Part shown: positions 9,282-16,337 of the stretch, one piece after another
Layout: each line of letters starts with the position of its first letter
How positions within the stretch are numbered: position 1 is the first letter of the stretch
DNA from: Lentisphaerota bacterium
GTDB lineage: Bacteria; Verrucomicrobiota; Kiritimatiellia; JAAZAB01
Direction: 5' to 3'
Assembly: GCA_016188985.1 (NCBI GenBank)
Contig: JACPGM010000014.1
Coordinates: forward strand, 1-55,326
Length of the DNA stretch: 55,326 nucleotides
Position numbers and translations under genes: made by a program
The notes under the pieces: model-generated
The model's database searches: none
Told to the model about the DNA's origin: nothing
The model's input: only the letters and a program-made list of their open reading frames with translations

Positions 9282-10160
9282 TTATTTCGGCTTATTATTG
9301 GTCCCCAGAGCGCCCACATCCACATCAAAGTCGCGCGCATCCAGACCGAGCTCGGTGGCGTGCTCCTTGAGACAAGTTGGGCACAGACCATGGGAAATAT
9401 TCATTTTCATACGCTTGACCATATATGACTCGAACAGATGCCAATTATCTTCGGCGTTGCGGATCTGTTTGCAGTAGGTGCACATCAACAGCGGTTGGTG
9501 AAGCGCCCTGGTCTCCCCCAGCGCCTGTTCCAGCTTGGCAAACTGCACCGCGCTGCGCACCGCCAGGCCGATCTCGCCGGCCAGCGTCTCCAGGTACTCG
9601 ATGAGATCTGGAGAGAACATGTCCTTTCTATGGTCATTCAACTGCAGAAGACCAACATTCTGCCGATGGTCCCTGATCGGAATAAGCGCCTGCGATTCAT
9701 ACCCGCAGAGCTTACAGTAGTTTCTGGTTGCGGCCGGGCGCTCTTCCGGCGTGGTGGCAGCCAGGAAGTTGGTTAAGCTGTTTGTCCAGAAACTTCCGCT
9801 CGGCGTGAAAAAAGGTTTGGAAGGATCGGTCCGGCCGCGGATAACCAGGCCGCACAGGCACTCCAGCACGTACCCCTTCCCATCCGGCTCGCACACCCTT
9901 TGGCAGGCGCCGTCCTGGTAACAGAGCTTGGTCTCGTGCTGGATGAAAGAATCGGCAAAGCCATCCCAGACGTAATAGGGATAATCGCCGTCCTTGTGCA
10001 AGCGGATGGCCAGGGCCTCGCAGGCCGTGAGCGATTTGATTATCTTGCCAACGGCCTTCAGTACCGATTCCAAGTCCGGAAAATTGAGCAGTTGCGCCAG
10101 GATCTGCCGGGCCACGCGCTCGCGTTCCAGCAGCCGGTTCAGGTCGGATTGCGCTGTCAT
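9282..10160 (-). CDS. GAF-domain protein with C-terminal zinc motif (paralog 1)
   Basis: 292 residues. A short N-terminal helix is followed by a cysteine-containing GAF domain (about 20-200: ACEALAIRLHKDGDYPYYVWDGF, CLCGLVIRGRTDPSKPFFTPSGSFWTN, NYCKLCGYESQALIPI, VGLLQLNDHRKDMFSPDLIEYLE). This GAF type is common in sensor kinases of anaerobes. The C-terminus carries CTYCKQIRN...SHGLCPTC, the CxxC-CxxC knuckle often seen after sensor domains. No kinase, DNA-binding or cyclase domain follows, so it is a stand-alone sensory protein, possibly redox- or ligand-responsive (inferred). A GAGGAGG site supports the start. A close paralog lies at 24804-25703. Confidence 0.78.
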   Translation of the reverse strand: MTAQSDLNRLLERERVARQILAQLLNFPDLESVLKAVGKIIKSLTACEALAIRLHKDGDYPYYVWDGFADSFIQHETKLCYQDGACQRVCEPDGKGYVLECLCGLVIRGRTDPSKPFFTPSGSFWTNSLTNFLAATTPEERPAATRNYCKLCGYESQALIPIRDHRQNVGLLQLNDHRKDMFSPDLIEYLETLAGEIGLAVRSAVQFAKLEQALGETRALHQPLLMCTYCKQIRNAEDNWHLFESYMVKRMKMNISHGLCPTCLKEHATELGLDARDFDVDVGALGTNNKPK

Positions 10161-10486
10161 GGTTATAGCCTCCTCAAGTTTAACCGTGGCTTTGCGGTTC
10201 TTACATCAACCAAAAGCATTCACGCTAATAGTTTGGCACATTCGGTTTTTATAGTCAAGCGCCGCCAAAAATCCGGCCTGTCCTCGATAAATCAGGAGGC
10301 TCTCTCTTCCTACAATTGGCCGGGGTGTAACCCGGCCCTCCAGACTGTCCGTCTTGGAGGGACGGCTTCTACGCCGTCCTGCGGGCTCAATCAGCAACTG
10401 CTCCATCTCCGGGAATGATCGGTCGGGTCGCAGGCGCGGGCGCACTGCACGGCGGCGAAGCCGTACCAAGCAACGCGTGGTTCGGC
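10161..10486. other. Intergenic, palindromic repeats, no gene
   Basis: No convincing gene. The stretch holds complementary GC-rich segments around 10320-10380 (CCGGGGTG.../...GGAGGGACGGC) and, directly after the brnA stop, the sequence GCCGAAC with partial attC-like left-half character (10420-10486). The matching right half is not found, so this may be a degenerate cassette end. Confidence 0.4.
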
Positions 10487-10774
10487 CTATGCGGTCTTGG
10501 CCTGACCATGACGCAATTCCTGCTCAACCTTCTCGGCCAAGAGCACCTTGAGCAGGGACTGGTAGGGCACGTCGCGCTTGTTGGCCAACACTTTCAGAGC
10601 GGCAATAATGGACTCGGGCAGACGCAGGGAGATCGTCTTGGTTGAAGGCTTTAGATTCGGGAATACCGCCCGCTTCGCCTTGGACCAGTCAACAAACTCC
10701 GCGGAGTCATGCGTCGCCCAAAACGCGCGCTCTTCGTCCTCATTCTTGAACGCTGGAACTTGCTTCTTTGTCAT
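10487..10774 (-). CDS. brnA: BrnA/CopG-type antitoxin (second pair)
   Basis: 95 residues. The N-terminus (MTKKQVPAFKNEDEERAFWATHDSAEFVDW) is the typical acidic, toxin-binding region of CopG-like antitoxins. The C-terminus (KTISLRLPESIIAALKVLANKRDVPYQSLLKVLLAEKV) is a ribbon-helix-helix. Its start overlaps the BrnT stop by 4 bases. It differs clearly from the first antitoxin at 6909-7127, so the pairs arose by separate acquisition and not by recent duplication. Confidence 0.86.
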   Translation of the reverse strand: MTKKQVPAFKNEDEERAFWATHDSAEFVDWSKAKRAVFPNLKPSTKTISLRLPESIIAALKVLANKRDVPYQSLLKVLLAEKVEQELRHGQAKTA

Positions 10775-11076
10775 GATCGGTAAACCCTCCGTTCTTTCCG
10801 GCTCATGGCGCGCGCCGAAACTACTCGCAGGCGTCGGCCGCGCATTGTGAACGTGATGAACAACTCCCGGCCTTCGTCCGTCTGCCCCAGCGCATAGAAT
10901 CGCTTCTCCATCTCGGAATGCGCCGGATCGGTTCCCTGGAGCAGCGGGGTGTTGAAGAACACCTGCTCAGCCTCCAGTGGCGTGACGCGGTGCCGTTCCC
11001 AGTTCTTTTCGGCGTTCCCGCCGCTCCAGTCGAAGCCTTCGAACTCCGGCACAGTGGCTGTATCACCCATGGCCAT
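10771..11076 (-). CDS. brnT: BrnT-like toxin (second pair)
   Basis: A 101-residue BrnT-type RelE-fold toxin: GFDWSGGNAEKNWERHRVTPLEAEQVFFNTPLLQG, KRFYALGQTDEGRELFITFTMRGRRLRVVSARAMSRKERRVY. The start is ATG at 11076 or 11070 (MAM). The pair lies immediately beyond an attC-like site (11131-11193) in the same orientation, so it is probably the next cassette in the array. Toxin-antitoxin pairs are frequent integron cargo. Confidence 0.87.
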   Translation of the reverse strand: MAMGDTATVPEFEGFDWSGGNAEKNWERHRVTPLEAEQVFFNTPLLQGTDPAHSEMEKRFYALGQTDEGRELFITFTMRGRRLRVVSARAMSRKERRVYRS

Positions 11077-11078
11077 AC

Positions 11079-11099
11079 CGTATACGATGACGGTATACG
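11079..11099. promoter_or_regulatory. Inverted repeat upstream of second brnT (probable operator)
   Basis: Perfect 7-bp arms CGTATAC and GTATACG separated by 7 bases, ending 2 bases before the brnT start at 11076. The position matches the palindrome at the first pair, although the sequence differs. It is probably the autoregulatory site. Confidence 0.5.
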
Positions 11100-11130
11100 C
11101 GTCAATCTAATTCTACTGACGCCGCCATCT

Positions 11131-11193
11131 GTCCAACGACAGCGCTGAGGGTTGGCGAGCTTGCGAGATGTACCATCCGGCACTGGTTCGAAC
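11131..11193 (-). other. attC-like recombination site C
   Basis: On the minus strand, TTCGAAC at one end and GTTGGAC (matching GTTRRRY) at the other, 63 bp overall. An inner complementary pair CAGTGC / GCGCTG corresponds to L''/L'. It begins 8 bases after the stop codon of the zinc-finger gene, as in integron cassettes. The left box is imperfect. Confidence 0.6.
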
Positions 11194-11200
11194 GTCCGAA

Positions 11201-11446
11201 TCAGACTACGTGCGCGAGCGAGAACTTGGCGCGTTCAGTCTGAATGCGGTGCATGGCCGCATCATCGAAGAACCGCGCTCCGCACGCCCTGCACTTGAAA
11301 TGCCGCAGGCGTCGCACCGTCAGACCATCCTCCATCCGACAGTTCTCGACCGTGCAGGCCATTTGCATAGCGCCGCATTCAGGACACGGCAACAGCTCAG
11401 ACGTCCGTGCTTCTTTTTGTGGAGATGAGGACATAGAAAACGTCAA
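11201..11446 (-). CDS. Small YgiT-type zinc-ribbon protein
   Basis: 81 residues, or 77 if started at the second methionine. Two CxxC pairs (LLPCPECG and HFKCRACG, with a VENCRMEDGLTVRRLR link) form a zinc ribbon like the MqsA/YgiT N-terminal domain, where such genes act as antitoxins or regulators. No HTH domain follows. Its 5' end overlaps the 59-codon gene 11397-11576 in another frame, which suggests the two are translationally coupled and may form a toxin-antitoxin-like pair (inferred). It ends 8 bases before attC-like site C. Confidence 0.65.
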   Translation of the reverse strand: MTFSMSSSPQKEARTSELLPCPECGAMQMACTVENCRMEDGLTVRRLRHFKCRACGARFFDDAAMHRIQTERAKFSLAHVV

Positions 11447-11576
11447 TCCCTTCCTTTGTCAGGATCTTTCCTTTGGTGTAAATATCGAGACCGTCGAACG
11501 TGAGGCCTTTGATCACGTACGGCGCACCATCGGCACGAAGCGACGCATGGTACCGCCGGGGGTTGGGATTCTTCAC
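11397..11576 (-). CDS. 59-residue hypothetical protein, GTG start, overlapping both neighbours
   Basis: Begins with GTG inside the stop of the lipoprotein gene (GTGA overlap) and ends within the zinc-ribbon gene. The product opens MKNPNPRRYHASLRADG and continues with GLTFDGLDIYTKGKILTKEG and ends DVFYVLISTKRSTDV. It looks like a compact alternating-strand protein; I do not recognise the family. Placement between a lipoprotein and a YgiT-type zinc ribbon, with overlaps on both sides, supports a real gene. It might be the partner of the zinc-ribbon protein. Confidence 0.5.
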   Translation of the reverse strand: MKNPNPRRYHASLRADGAPYVIKGLTFDGLDIYTKGKILTKEGIDVFYVLISTKRSTDV

Positions 11577-11974
11577 TCTTTGCTAATGCGTTCGTTTGCT
11601 CTCAATTGATCTACCTGCGAGGGAAGTCGGAGTGTTCCCTTATGTCCATTGGTTTGGAGCATCCATGCCGCGGCGACCTCCCACAAGGCTCCAGGCGCGG
11701 ACTGTTGAAGCTGATAGTAGTATCGTGCGGTTTCGTTTGTCTTCTTGTATACAGCCATGACATGAAGAGGGTACTTACCAGAACTCCCGGGAGGATCCAC
11801 GTAAGTGAAGAAGAAATCACCATGTTCGTGCTTTAGATCTGGTAGCATGTCGTCGCACGTGAGGTTGGCGAAGAATTTGGTTGGTTCCATGAGCACCTTC
11901 ACGTCTCTGATCTTTGCGCAGCCAACAGCCATCATTACGGCGAGCAGCAACAGAAGCGCATTAGCAGCCTTCAT
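11573..11974 (-). CDS. Small predicted lipoprotein, cassette-borne
   Basis: 133 residues. The N-terminus MKAANALLLLLAVMMAVGC has a hydrophobic stretch ending in a lipobox-like AVGC, so export and lipidation are likely. The mature part (FFFTYVDPPGSSGKYPLHVMAVYKKTNETARYYYQLQQ) is probably a small beta-rich domain; no known family is recognised. The start codon lies 17 bases beyond the attC-like site B, the usual cassette geometry, and the stop overlaps the next small gene by 4 bases. Confidence 0.65.
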   Translation of the reverse strand: MKAANALLLLLAVMMAVGCAKIRDVKVLMEPTKFFANLTCDDMLPDLKHEHGDFFFTYVDPPGSSGKYPLHVMAVYKKTNETARYYYQLQQSAPGALWEVAAAWMLQTNGHKGTLRLPSQVDQLRANERISKE

Positions 11975-11990
11975 ATGATCTCTACCCTTG

Positions 11991-12073
11991 GCCCAACTTC
12001 AGCGTTGAGGCTGAGACTTCCAGAAGCCGTGCAATGCGCGGATTACCGAATCGCCTCCGATGGCTGGTTGGAT
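11991..12073 (-). other. attC-like recombination site B
   Basis: On the minus strand it starts ATCCAAC (a full match to RYYYAAC) and ends GTTGGGC (a full match to GTTRRRY), 83 bp in all, with inner CAGC / GCTGA complementarity. The upstream gene's TAG stop lies 4 bases before it. This is the site in cluster 1 that best fits the consensus. Confidence 0.75.
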
Positions 12074-12077
12074 GCTC

Positions 12078-12611
12078 CTATTTCTTTCCCGACTTGCTCT
12101 GATCTAAAGCTTTCAGTTTGTCGATCCGGTCCATGAGATCTTTGCGGTATCGCTCCCACGTTCCTCTTTGGGCGTTCGACATCATTTGCCCCATCGACTT
12201 CTGTAATTCTGGGTCTTTGGTCTGTGCGTAGGGCGCGACAACTTCAGAGACTTCTTGTGTCGTAAAGGAAAAGTAAGCCTGCAAACTCCAGAAGCCATAG
12301 CCGATTAACTCTGTAGTCTGTCCTGGCTTGTAGTCGTACGTGCTATAAGCAATGAGGTCGCGCAGAATCCTTTTCCGATCCTGCCCCGCCGCATCCATTA
12401 GGTTCCTGATCTCCTGTTCGGTTCGCGCCCAGTTCTGATAGTTCGTCTTGACCATCGCAAAGGATTCAGCGGTCCGCAGCAGTTGTGGGCGCACAGTCGG
12501 ATCAGTTGGTATCTCAGGCGGAATGGAGCGTTTCTTTTCCGGTGGTAGTTGCTGCGCGAAGGCACAGACAGCTACAAGTGACAATGTCGCGGTAAGGATT
12601 GCTTTACTCAT
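12078..12611 (-). CDS. Exported hypothetical protein, cassette-borne
   Basis: Start chosen at ATG 12609-12611 (or 12614), just after AGAGGA, giving MSKAILTATLSLVAVCAFAQ, a clean Sec signal peptide. The longer open frame to 12686 runs through an attC-like site and is not credible. The mature 158 residues are helical and charged (WARTEQEIRNLMDAAGQDRKRILRDL, WERYRKDLMDRIDKLKAL). No family is recognised. The gene is bracketed by attC-like sites A and B in cassette orientation. Confidence 0.68.
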   Translation of the reverse strand: MSKAILTATLSLVAVCAFAQQLPPEKKRSIPPEIPTDPTVRPQLLRTAESFAMVKTNYQNWARTEQEIRNLMDAAGQDRKRILRDLIAYSTYDYKPGQTTELIGYGFWSLQAYFSFTTQEVSEVVAPYAQTKDPELQKSMGQMMSNAQRGTWERYRKDLMDRIDKLKALDQSKSGKK

Positions 12612-12622
12612 CATTCCTCTTT

Positions 12623-12687
12623 GTTGAACGTTACGGCTCAGCGGCCACGAGTCTGGCAACCGGTACGTTGAAGCCGATTTGTTCAAA
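12623..12687 (-). other. attC-like recombination site A
   Basis: On the minus strand: TTTGAAC, then AAATCGGC, an unpaired centre, GCTGAGCCG, TAAC, and GTTCAAC. TTGAAC/GTTCAA and CGGC/GCCG pair as the R and L boxes. It lies 2 bases after a stop codon that ends a truncated reading frame (12690-12750). Confidence 0.65.
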
Positions 12688-12689
12688 CT

Positions 12690-12750
12690 TCATGTTTTCT
12701 TGGCAAGGGCGACAGCTTCAGCAATGTAATCAAGCATTTGCCATAGAGTC
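12690..12750 (-). pseudogene. 3' tail of a truncated cassette gene
   Basis: An open frame ending WQMLDYIAEAVALAKKT then TGA, directly before attC-like site A. Upstream the frame runs into a palindromic repeat (12752-12786), so only the last 17 or so codons survive. A deletion or repeat insertion probably removed the rest. Confidence 0.45.
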
Positions 12751-12751
12751 A

Positions 12752-12836
12752 CGCTGCGCAATGCTGCGCATAGCGCTGCAGGCGGGCTATGCGGGCCTAC
12801 AACAGGATACCCACCCACAAGACCGAGACATCTTAC
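12752..12836. repeat. Palindromic repeat plus MITE remnant
   Basis: 12752-12786 is the reverse complement of the repeat at 51831-51866 (shared core CCCGCCTGCARCGCTATGCG). 12781-12836 closely matches 42120-42170 (shared AACAGGATACCCAC...CACAAGAC) and ends in CTTAC, like the right end of the MITE family listed elsewhere. The left end is missing. Confidence 0.55.
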
Positions 12837-12857
12837 AAAGTTTTGGAGCGGCAGGCC

Positions 12858-13415
12858 TCAGCGCTGCGGGGATTGGAGGGCTTTTTCCACGGCTTGCATG
12901 ATTTTTTCCAGGGCCGCCAGGCGGCCCTGACCGACGTAGCCGCAGGCCAGTTCGCCAGGCTCCGGCTCAACGCAAATCGCACCGCGCGCTTTCAAGAGGC
13001 GCACGTTTTCACAGGTGGCCGGATGCTGCCACATTTTTTCGTTCATGGCTGGCGCCAGCACCAGCGGCGCCGAGCAGGCCATGGCCGTGGCCGAGAGCGC
13101 GTCATCAGCCAGGCCATGCGCCAGCTTTGCCAGCACATTCGCCGTGCAGGGCGCAATCACCAGGCTATCCGCCCAGTCGGCCAAGGACACGTGCGGCATC
13201 CGCCAGTCTTCCGCCTCTGCGAACATATCCGTAACAACCGGCCGGCCCGTCAAGCTGCGGAAAGTCAATTCACCTACAAAGCGCGTGGCGGCCGCGGTCA
13301 TGATGACCGCCACTTCCCATTGCTTCTTGAGCAGCATCCGCGCCAGCTCGGCGGCCTTGTAAGCGGCAATCGAGCCGGTCACGCCCAGGACAATATGTTT
13401 GGTCTTTGCCATCAA
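12858..13415 (-). CDS. coaC: Phosphopantothenoylcysteine decarboxylase (stand-alone CoaC)
   Basis: FMN-dependent decarboxylase making 4'-phosphopantetheine. 185 residues with the flavoprotein signature: KHIVLGVTGSIAAYKAAELA, active-site histidine in PHVSLADWADSLVIAPCTANVLAK, the substrate motif PAMNEKMW and a GELACGYVGQGRLA end. It corresponds to the first half of CoaBC fusions. The matching ligase half is coaB at 6248. Everything between them on this strand is accessory DNA. The gene lies downstream of gmk, its usual neighbourhood. Confidence 0.93.
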   Translation of the reverse strand: MMAKTKHIVLGVTGSIAAYKAAELARMLLKKQWEVAVIMTAAATRFVGELTFRSLTGRPVVTDMFAEAEDWRMPHVSLADWADSLVIAPCTANVLAKLAHGLADDALSATAMACSAPLVLAPAMNEKMWQHPATCENVRLLKARGAICVEPEPGELACGYVGQGRLAALEKIMQAVEKALQSPQR

Positions 13416-13454
13416 AGTCTGACTCGGTCTGTTTTCAATGTTATAGCCATAATG

Positions 13455-13786
13455 CTAAATCAGTTCAAGGCAACCGGCATCCGGGTCTTTGTCAAGTCGG
13501 CCGATTAATTCCAAATGTTCACGAATTACTTTTTCATAGACCGCAGAGCGCTGATTTCCCATGCGCAACCATATAACTTTTGGCGGTGGCCCATAATAAC
13601 AGCTAAGATCATAGAAATCCTGATCCAAGGTGACGATCGTAAACTCATGGTCCTGGCATAGTTCCAGATGGCCTGATCGGACTGGTCTTCAAGGGCCACG
13701 GTTCGCGCATGACAGGAACCGGGAAACAGATCCGCCAAAGCATTCACCAGCTTATGACTGAGATTGGCGTCAAACAGCAGCTTCAC
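13455..13786 (-). pseudogene. DUF5615 PIN-like toxin, frameshifted
   Basis: The first part (MKLLFDANLSHKLVNALADLFPGS...QAIWNYART) is a DUF5615 PIN-like start. The family's C-terminal half continues in another frame as HEFTIVTLDQDFYDLSCYYG, PPPKVIWLRMGNQ, YEKVIREHLELIGRL, ending at TAG 13455-13457. One lost base near 13646-13651 (GG where GGG is expected on the plus strand) explains the break. The open frame to 13526 is therefore a frameshift product. The start overlaps the DUF433 gene. An inactive toxin, or a sequencing error in a short G run, are the two readings. Confidence 0.82.
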
Positions 13787-14012
13787 GTTTCACCGGGCAT
13801 TGAATGAATCGGCGTTCACGTTCAGCGGCATATTCGATGCAGGCCTGAATGTCATCCTCCGTAAGTTCAGGATAATCCGCCATAATTTCACTGCGCGCCA
13901 TGCCAGCCGCCAGCCATCCCAGAACATCGCCGACCGTGATGCGTAAGCCGCGAATACAAGGCTTGCCGCCACGCTTGCCGGGCTCAATCGTGATTACATC
14001 CTGATATTTCAT
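13770..14012 (-). CDS. DUF433 antitoxin-like protein
   Basis: 80 residues from ATG 14010-14012: MKYQDVITIEPGKRGGKPCIRG, LRITVGDVLGWLAAGM, IMADYPELTEDDIQACIEYA. This is the classic DUF433 winged-helix-like domain that partners DUF5615 PIN-like toxins. An upstream in-frame ATG (14084) would add 24 residues outside the domain. The pair sits between gmk and coaC, where many bacteria keep rpoZ; no rpoZ is present here. Confidence 0.88.
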   Translation of the reverse strand: MKYQDVITIEPGKRGGKPCIRGLRITVGDVLGWLAAGMARSEIMADYPELTEDDIQACIEYAAERERRFIQCPVKREAAV

Positions 14013-14137
14013 TGGCCATCCCCCGTTGATATAATTCCGCCACTTACGAAAACGCCGCTGTTCTGCTGAAATTTTTACCAGCAACCACTTGTTCGAGGAA
14101 GCATGAAAATTACGTGAATCATGCCTTCTTAATCACC

Positions 14138-14764
14138 TTACCCTCCCTCCCGCCGGCAATGCTCGGCCAGAATAATGGCGCGCAGGCTCGCCAAAGCCGC
14201 CGCCAGGCGCTCATTGACAACCAGATAACGATAACAACGCGCGCAGGCCATTTCCCGCGCGGCATTCCTGAGCCGCAAATGCATCGTGGCGCGGTCATCC
14301 TGGCCCCTTTTTTCCAGGCGCGCCTTGAGCGCCGCCATGCTGGGCGGCGCCACAAAAACGTCCACAAAAGCCTCGGCTAAAATACTCCCCGGCGCGCGGG
14401 AAATCAATTTCCTAATTTGCGCGGCACCCTGGACATCAATCGCCAGGAGGAGGTCACATCCGTCCGAAAGCGCCTGCTCCACCCTCAGGCGGGGCGTGCC
14501 GTAGCAGTGGCCATGCACCTTGGCGTGTTCCAGGAAATAGCCCTGGGCGGCCCGGCGCTGGAACTCGGCCTCATCCAGAAAAATATAATCACGGCCGTTG
14601 ATCTCTCCCGGCCGCCGCGGCCGCGTGGTGCAGGTGATACAGCGCCGCATCCGCTTGAATTCGGCCAGCAACCGCTTGGCGAGCGTCGTCTTGCCCGTCC
14701 CCGAGGGAGCCGAGATAATCAGCAATACCGGCCGCCGGCGCCTGGTCATGCTTTGAATGCTCAT
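14138..14764 (-). CDS. gmk: Guanylate kinase
   Basis: Phosphorylates GMP to GDP. 208 residues. The P-loop SAPSGTGKTT (18-27), the GMP-binding CTTRPRRPGEINGRDYIFL block, GCDLLLAIDVQGA and the RLRNAAREM lid-region arginines are all present. The start is ATG 14762-14764 or an internal ATG at codon 6. Upstream 14765-15035 carries repeats only. Confidence 0.94.
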   Translation of the reverse strand: MSIQSMTRRRRPVLLIISAPSGTGKTTLAKRLLAEFKRMRRCITCTTRPRRPGEINGRDYIFLDEAEFQRRAAQGYFLEHAKVHGHCYGTPRLRVEQALSDGCDLLLAIDVQGAAQIRKLISRAPGSILAEAFVDVFVAPPSMAALKARLEKRGQDDRATMHLRLRNAAREMACARCYRYLVVNERLAAALASLRAIILAEHCRREGG

Positions 14765-15035
14765 GGTCCGGTCGGATTCCTTTTTTTCGTCCCGCCGCTT
14801 TACGCATTCGTTGGTTCGTTGATTCGATAATTCGGTGATTCGTAATCCTGAAGTTCTTCGTTTTACGAATCAACTAATCATCAAATCATCTATTTTCCGG
14901 CTTTTGGCATCCGTCGGCCGTCCTCAGCCCTCCGTCCGCTGCCCTCTGCCGTCTGGCGTCTGTCTTCCGTCGTCTGTCGTCCCGCGCAATGCGGGACAAG
15001 ACCGTCACTTGCCACGCGTCACGCGTGGTCCATCT
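14765..15035. repeat. Intergenic repeat-rich stretch
   Basis: 14805-14890 is a run of degenerate gattcg/aattcg repeats. 14930-14980 is a run of degenerate cgtc/ccgtctg repeats. 14965-15030 has two hairpins (CCCGCGCAATGCGGG and CCACGCGTCACGCGTGG) and recurs inverted at 33733-33806 after proA. No gene is seen. Confidence 0.55.
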
Positions 15036-16149
15036 TTACCCTGCCCGCCGCTGTTTCAGGTAGGCTTCGATAAACTTGTCGAGATCCCCTTCCAGCACGC
15101 TCTGGACATTGCCGACTTCGACACTGGTGCGGTGATCCTTGGCCATGGTATAAGGCTGGAGCACATAGGAGCGAATCTGGCGGCCCCAGGCGATATCGCC
15201 TTTCTGGCCGTAAAATTTTTCCATTTCCTGCCGCTTCTGGTCCTGCCGGAGCTCATACACCCGCGCGCGCAGGAGCTTCATGGCCTTGGTGCGGTTGGCG
15301 TGCTGCGAGCGCTCCGACTGGCAGGCCACCACAATCCCGGTCGGCAAATGCGTCAGGCGCACGGCTGAATCGGTCTTGTTGACATGCTGGCCGCCGGCGC
15401 CGCCGGAGCGATAAGTATCCACCCGCAGGTCGCCCTCGTCTATTTCCACTTCCGTGTCATCATCCAATTCCGCCACGACATCCAGGGCGGCAAACGAGGT
15501 GTGCCGCCGCTTGTTGGCGTCGAACGGGCTGATGCGCACCAGGCGGTGCACGCCGCGCTCGGCCGAGAAATAACCGTAAGCAAACTCGCCTTCCACCAGC
15601 AAGGTCGCGCTTTTCACGCCGGCTTCGTCACCGGGCTGCAGATCCAGCAAGCTGGTTTGAAAGCCGCGCCGCTCGGCATAGCGCCGGTACATGCGCAGGA
15701 GCATTGCCACCCAGTCGCAGGCCTCCGTGCCGCCGGCGCCCGCGTGCAGGCTCAAATAAGCATTGTGCGAGTCCAGTTGGCCATTAAACAGCGCTTCGAT
15801 TTCCAGCTTGCCAAAGGCGGCCTCGAATTGCGCCAGATCACGCTCAAGCTGGACAAAAGTCTGCGCACGATGCTGCTCATCCGGCTCGGTCTCAGCGAGT
15901 TCCGCCAGCACGCGCAAATCGTCCAGTTGGCCGGTGAGGGTTTTGAACGGGCTGAGCACGGCGCGCTCGCGGTTGGCCTGGTCAATCACGGCCTGGGCGG
16001 AGTGTTGGTCCTTCCAGAAATCAGGCGCGGCCATTTTCTTTTCAAGTTCCGCCAGTTCGGTCGTACGCCTGGCGACGTCAAAGATAACCTCGCATTTCCG
16101 CAAGGCGCGCTACCAGCGGCTCAATTTTCGCTTTCAGTTCAGCGAGCAT
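15036..16149 (-). CDS. prfB: Peptide chain release factor 2, programmed +1 frameshift
   Basis: Recognises UAA/UGA and triggers peptide release. The GGQ motif (SGGAGGQHVNKTDSAVR) and the RF2 codon-recognition tripeptide SPF (RISPFDANKRRH) are both visible. The true start is ATG 16147-16149, preceded by GGAAGGAAGG: 23 codons (MLAELKAKIEPL...RGYL) run to an in-frame TGA (16078-16080) in the canonical context CTT-TGA-C with GAGGTTAT upstream. A +1 shift then gives DVARRTTELAELEKKMAAPDFW and the rest, 370 residues in all. Regulation by RF2 level is expected. The start in the downstream frame (16103) is only the other phase. Confidence 0.95.
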
Positions 16150-16228
16150 GGGATGGCCCTTCCTTCCTTTACGAATATTCATGATGCCGGAAATGTTGGC
16201 GCCCGGCAAGCGTTAATCCTGACGTAAT

Positions 16229-16337
16229 GTAATGCCTACTTGTGGGGGGGCAAGAGGTAGGGCGCGTTCGTCCAGCCTTCGTAGCCAGTAGGCTTACTAT
16301 GGCGGAGTAGGCCCGAACGCGCCGCGGACGGCCTTAC
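16229..16337. mobile_element. MITE copy 1 (internally deleted)
   Basis: Bounded by GTAATGCCTACTTGTGG and ...GACGGCCTTAC. It shares the core GCGTTCGGGCCTACTCCGCC and its palindromic partner with the copies at 26010, 26742 and 41222, in inverted orientation. It lacks about 45 bp near one end. No target duplication could be found. Confidence 0.6.

Noticed and set aside
10420-10486. attC-like left half after the second brnA
   Set aside because: GCCGAAC follows the stop immediately, as in a cassette, but no right box GTTCGGC or paired inner arm is found; at best a degenerate end.
12078-12686. Longer start for the cassette-borne exported protein
   Set aside because: The extra N-terminus is translated attC sequence; the internal ATG gives a clean signal peptide with AGAGGA upstream.
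14060-14105. Possible attC before the DUF433 gene
   Set aside because: CTCGAAC...GTTTTCG boxes do not pair well and there is no gene stop in the expected place.
15036-16103. prfB taken as starting in the downstream frame
   Set aside because: The RF2 frameshift signal and an upstream ATG with a good ribosome binding site explain the gene fully.
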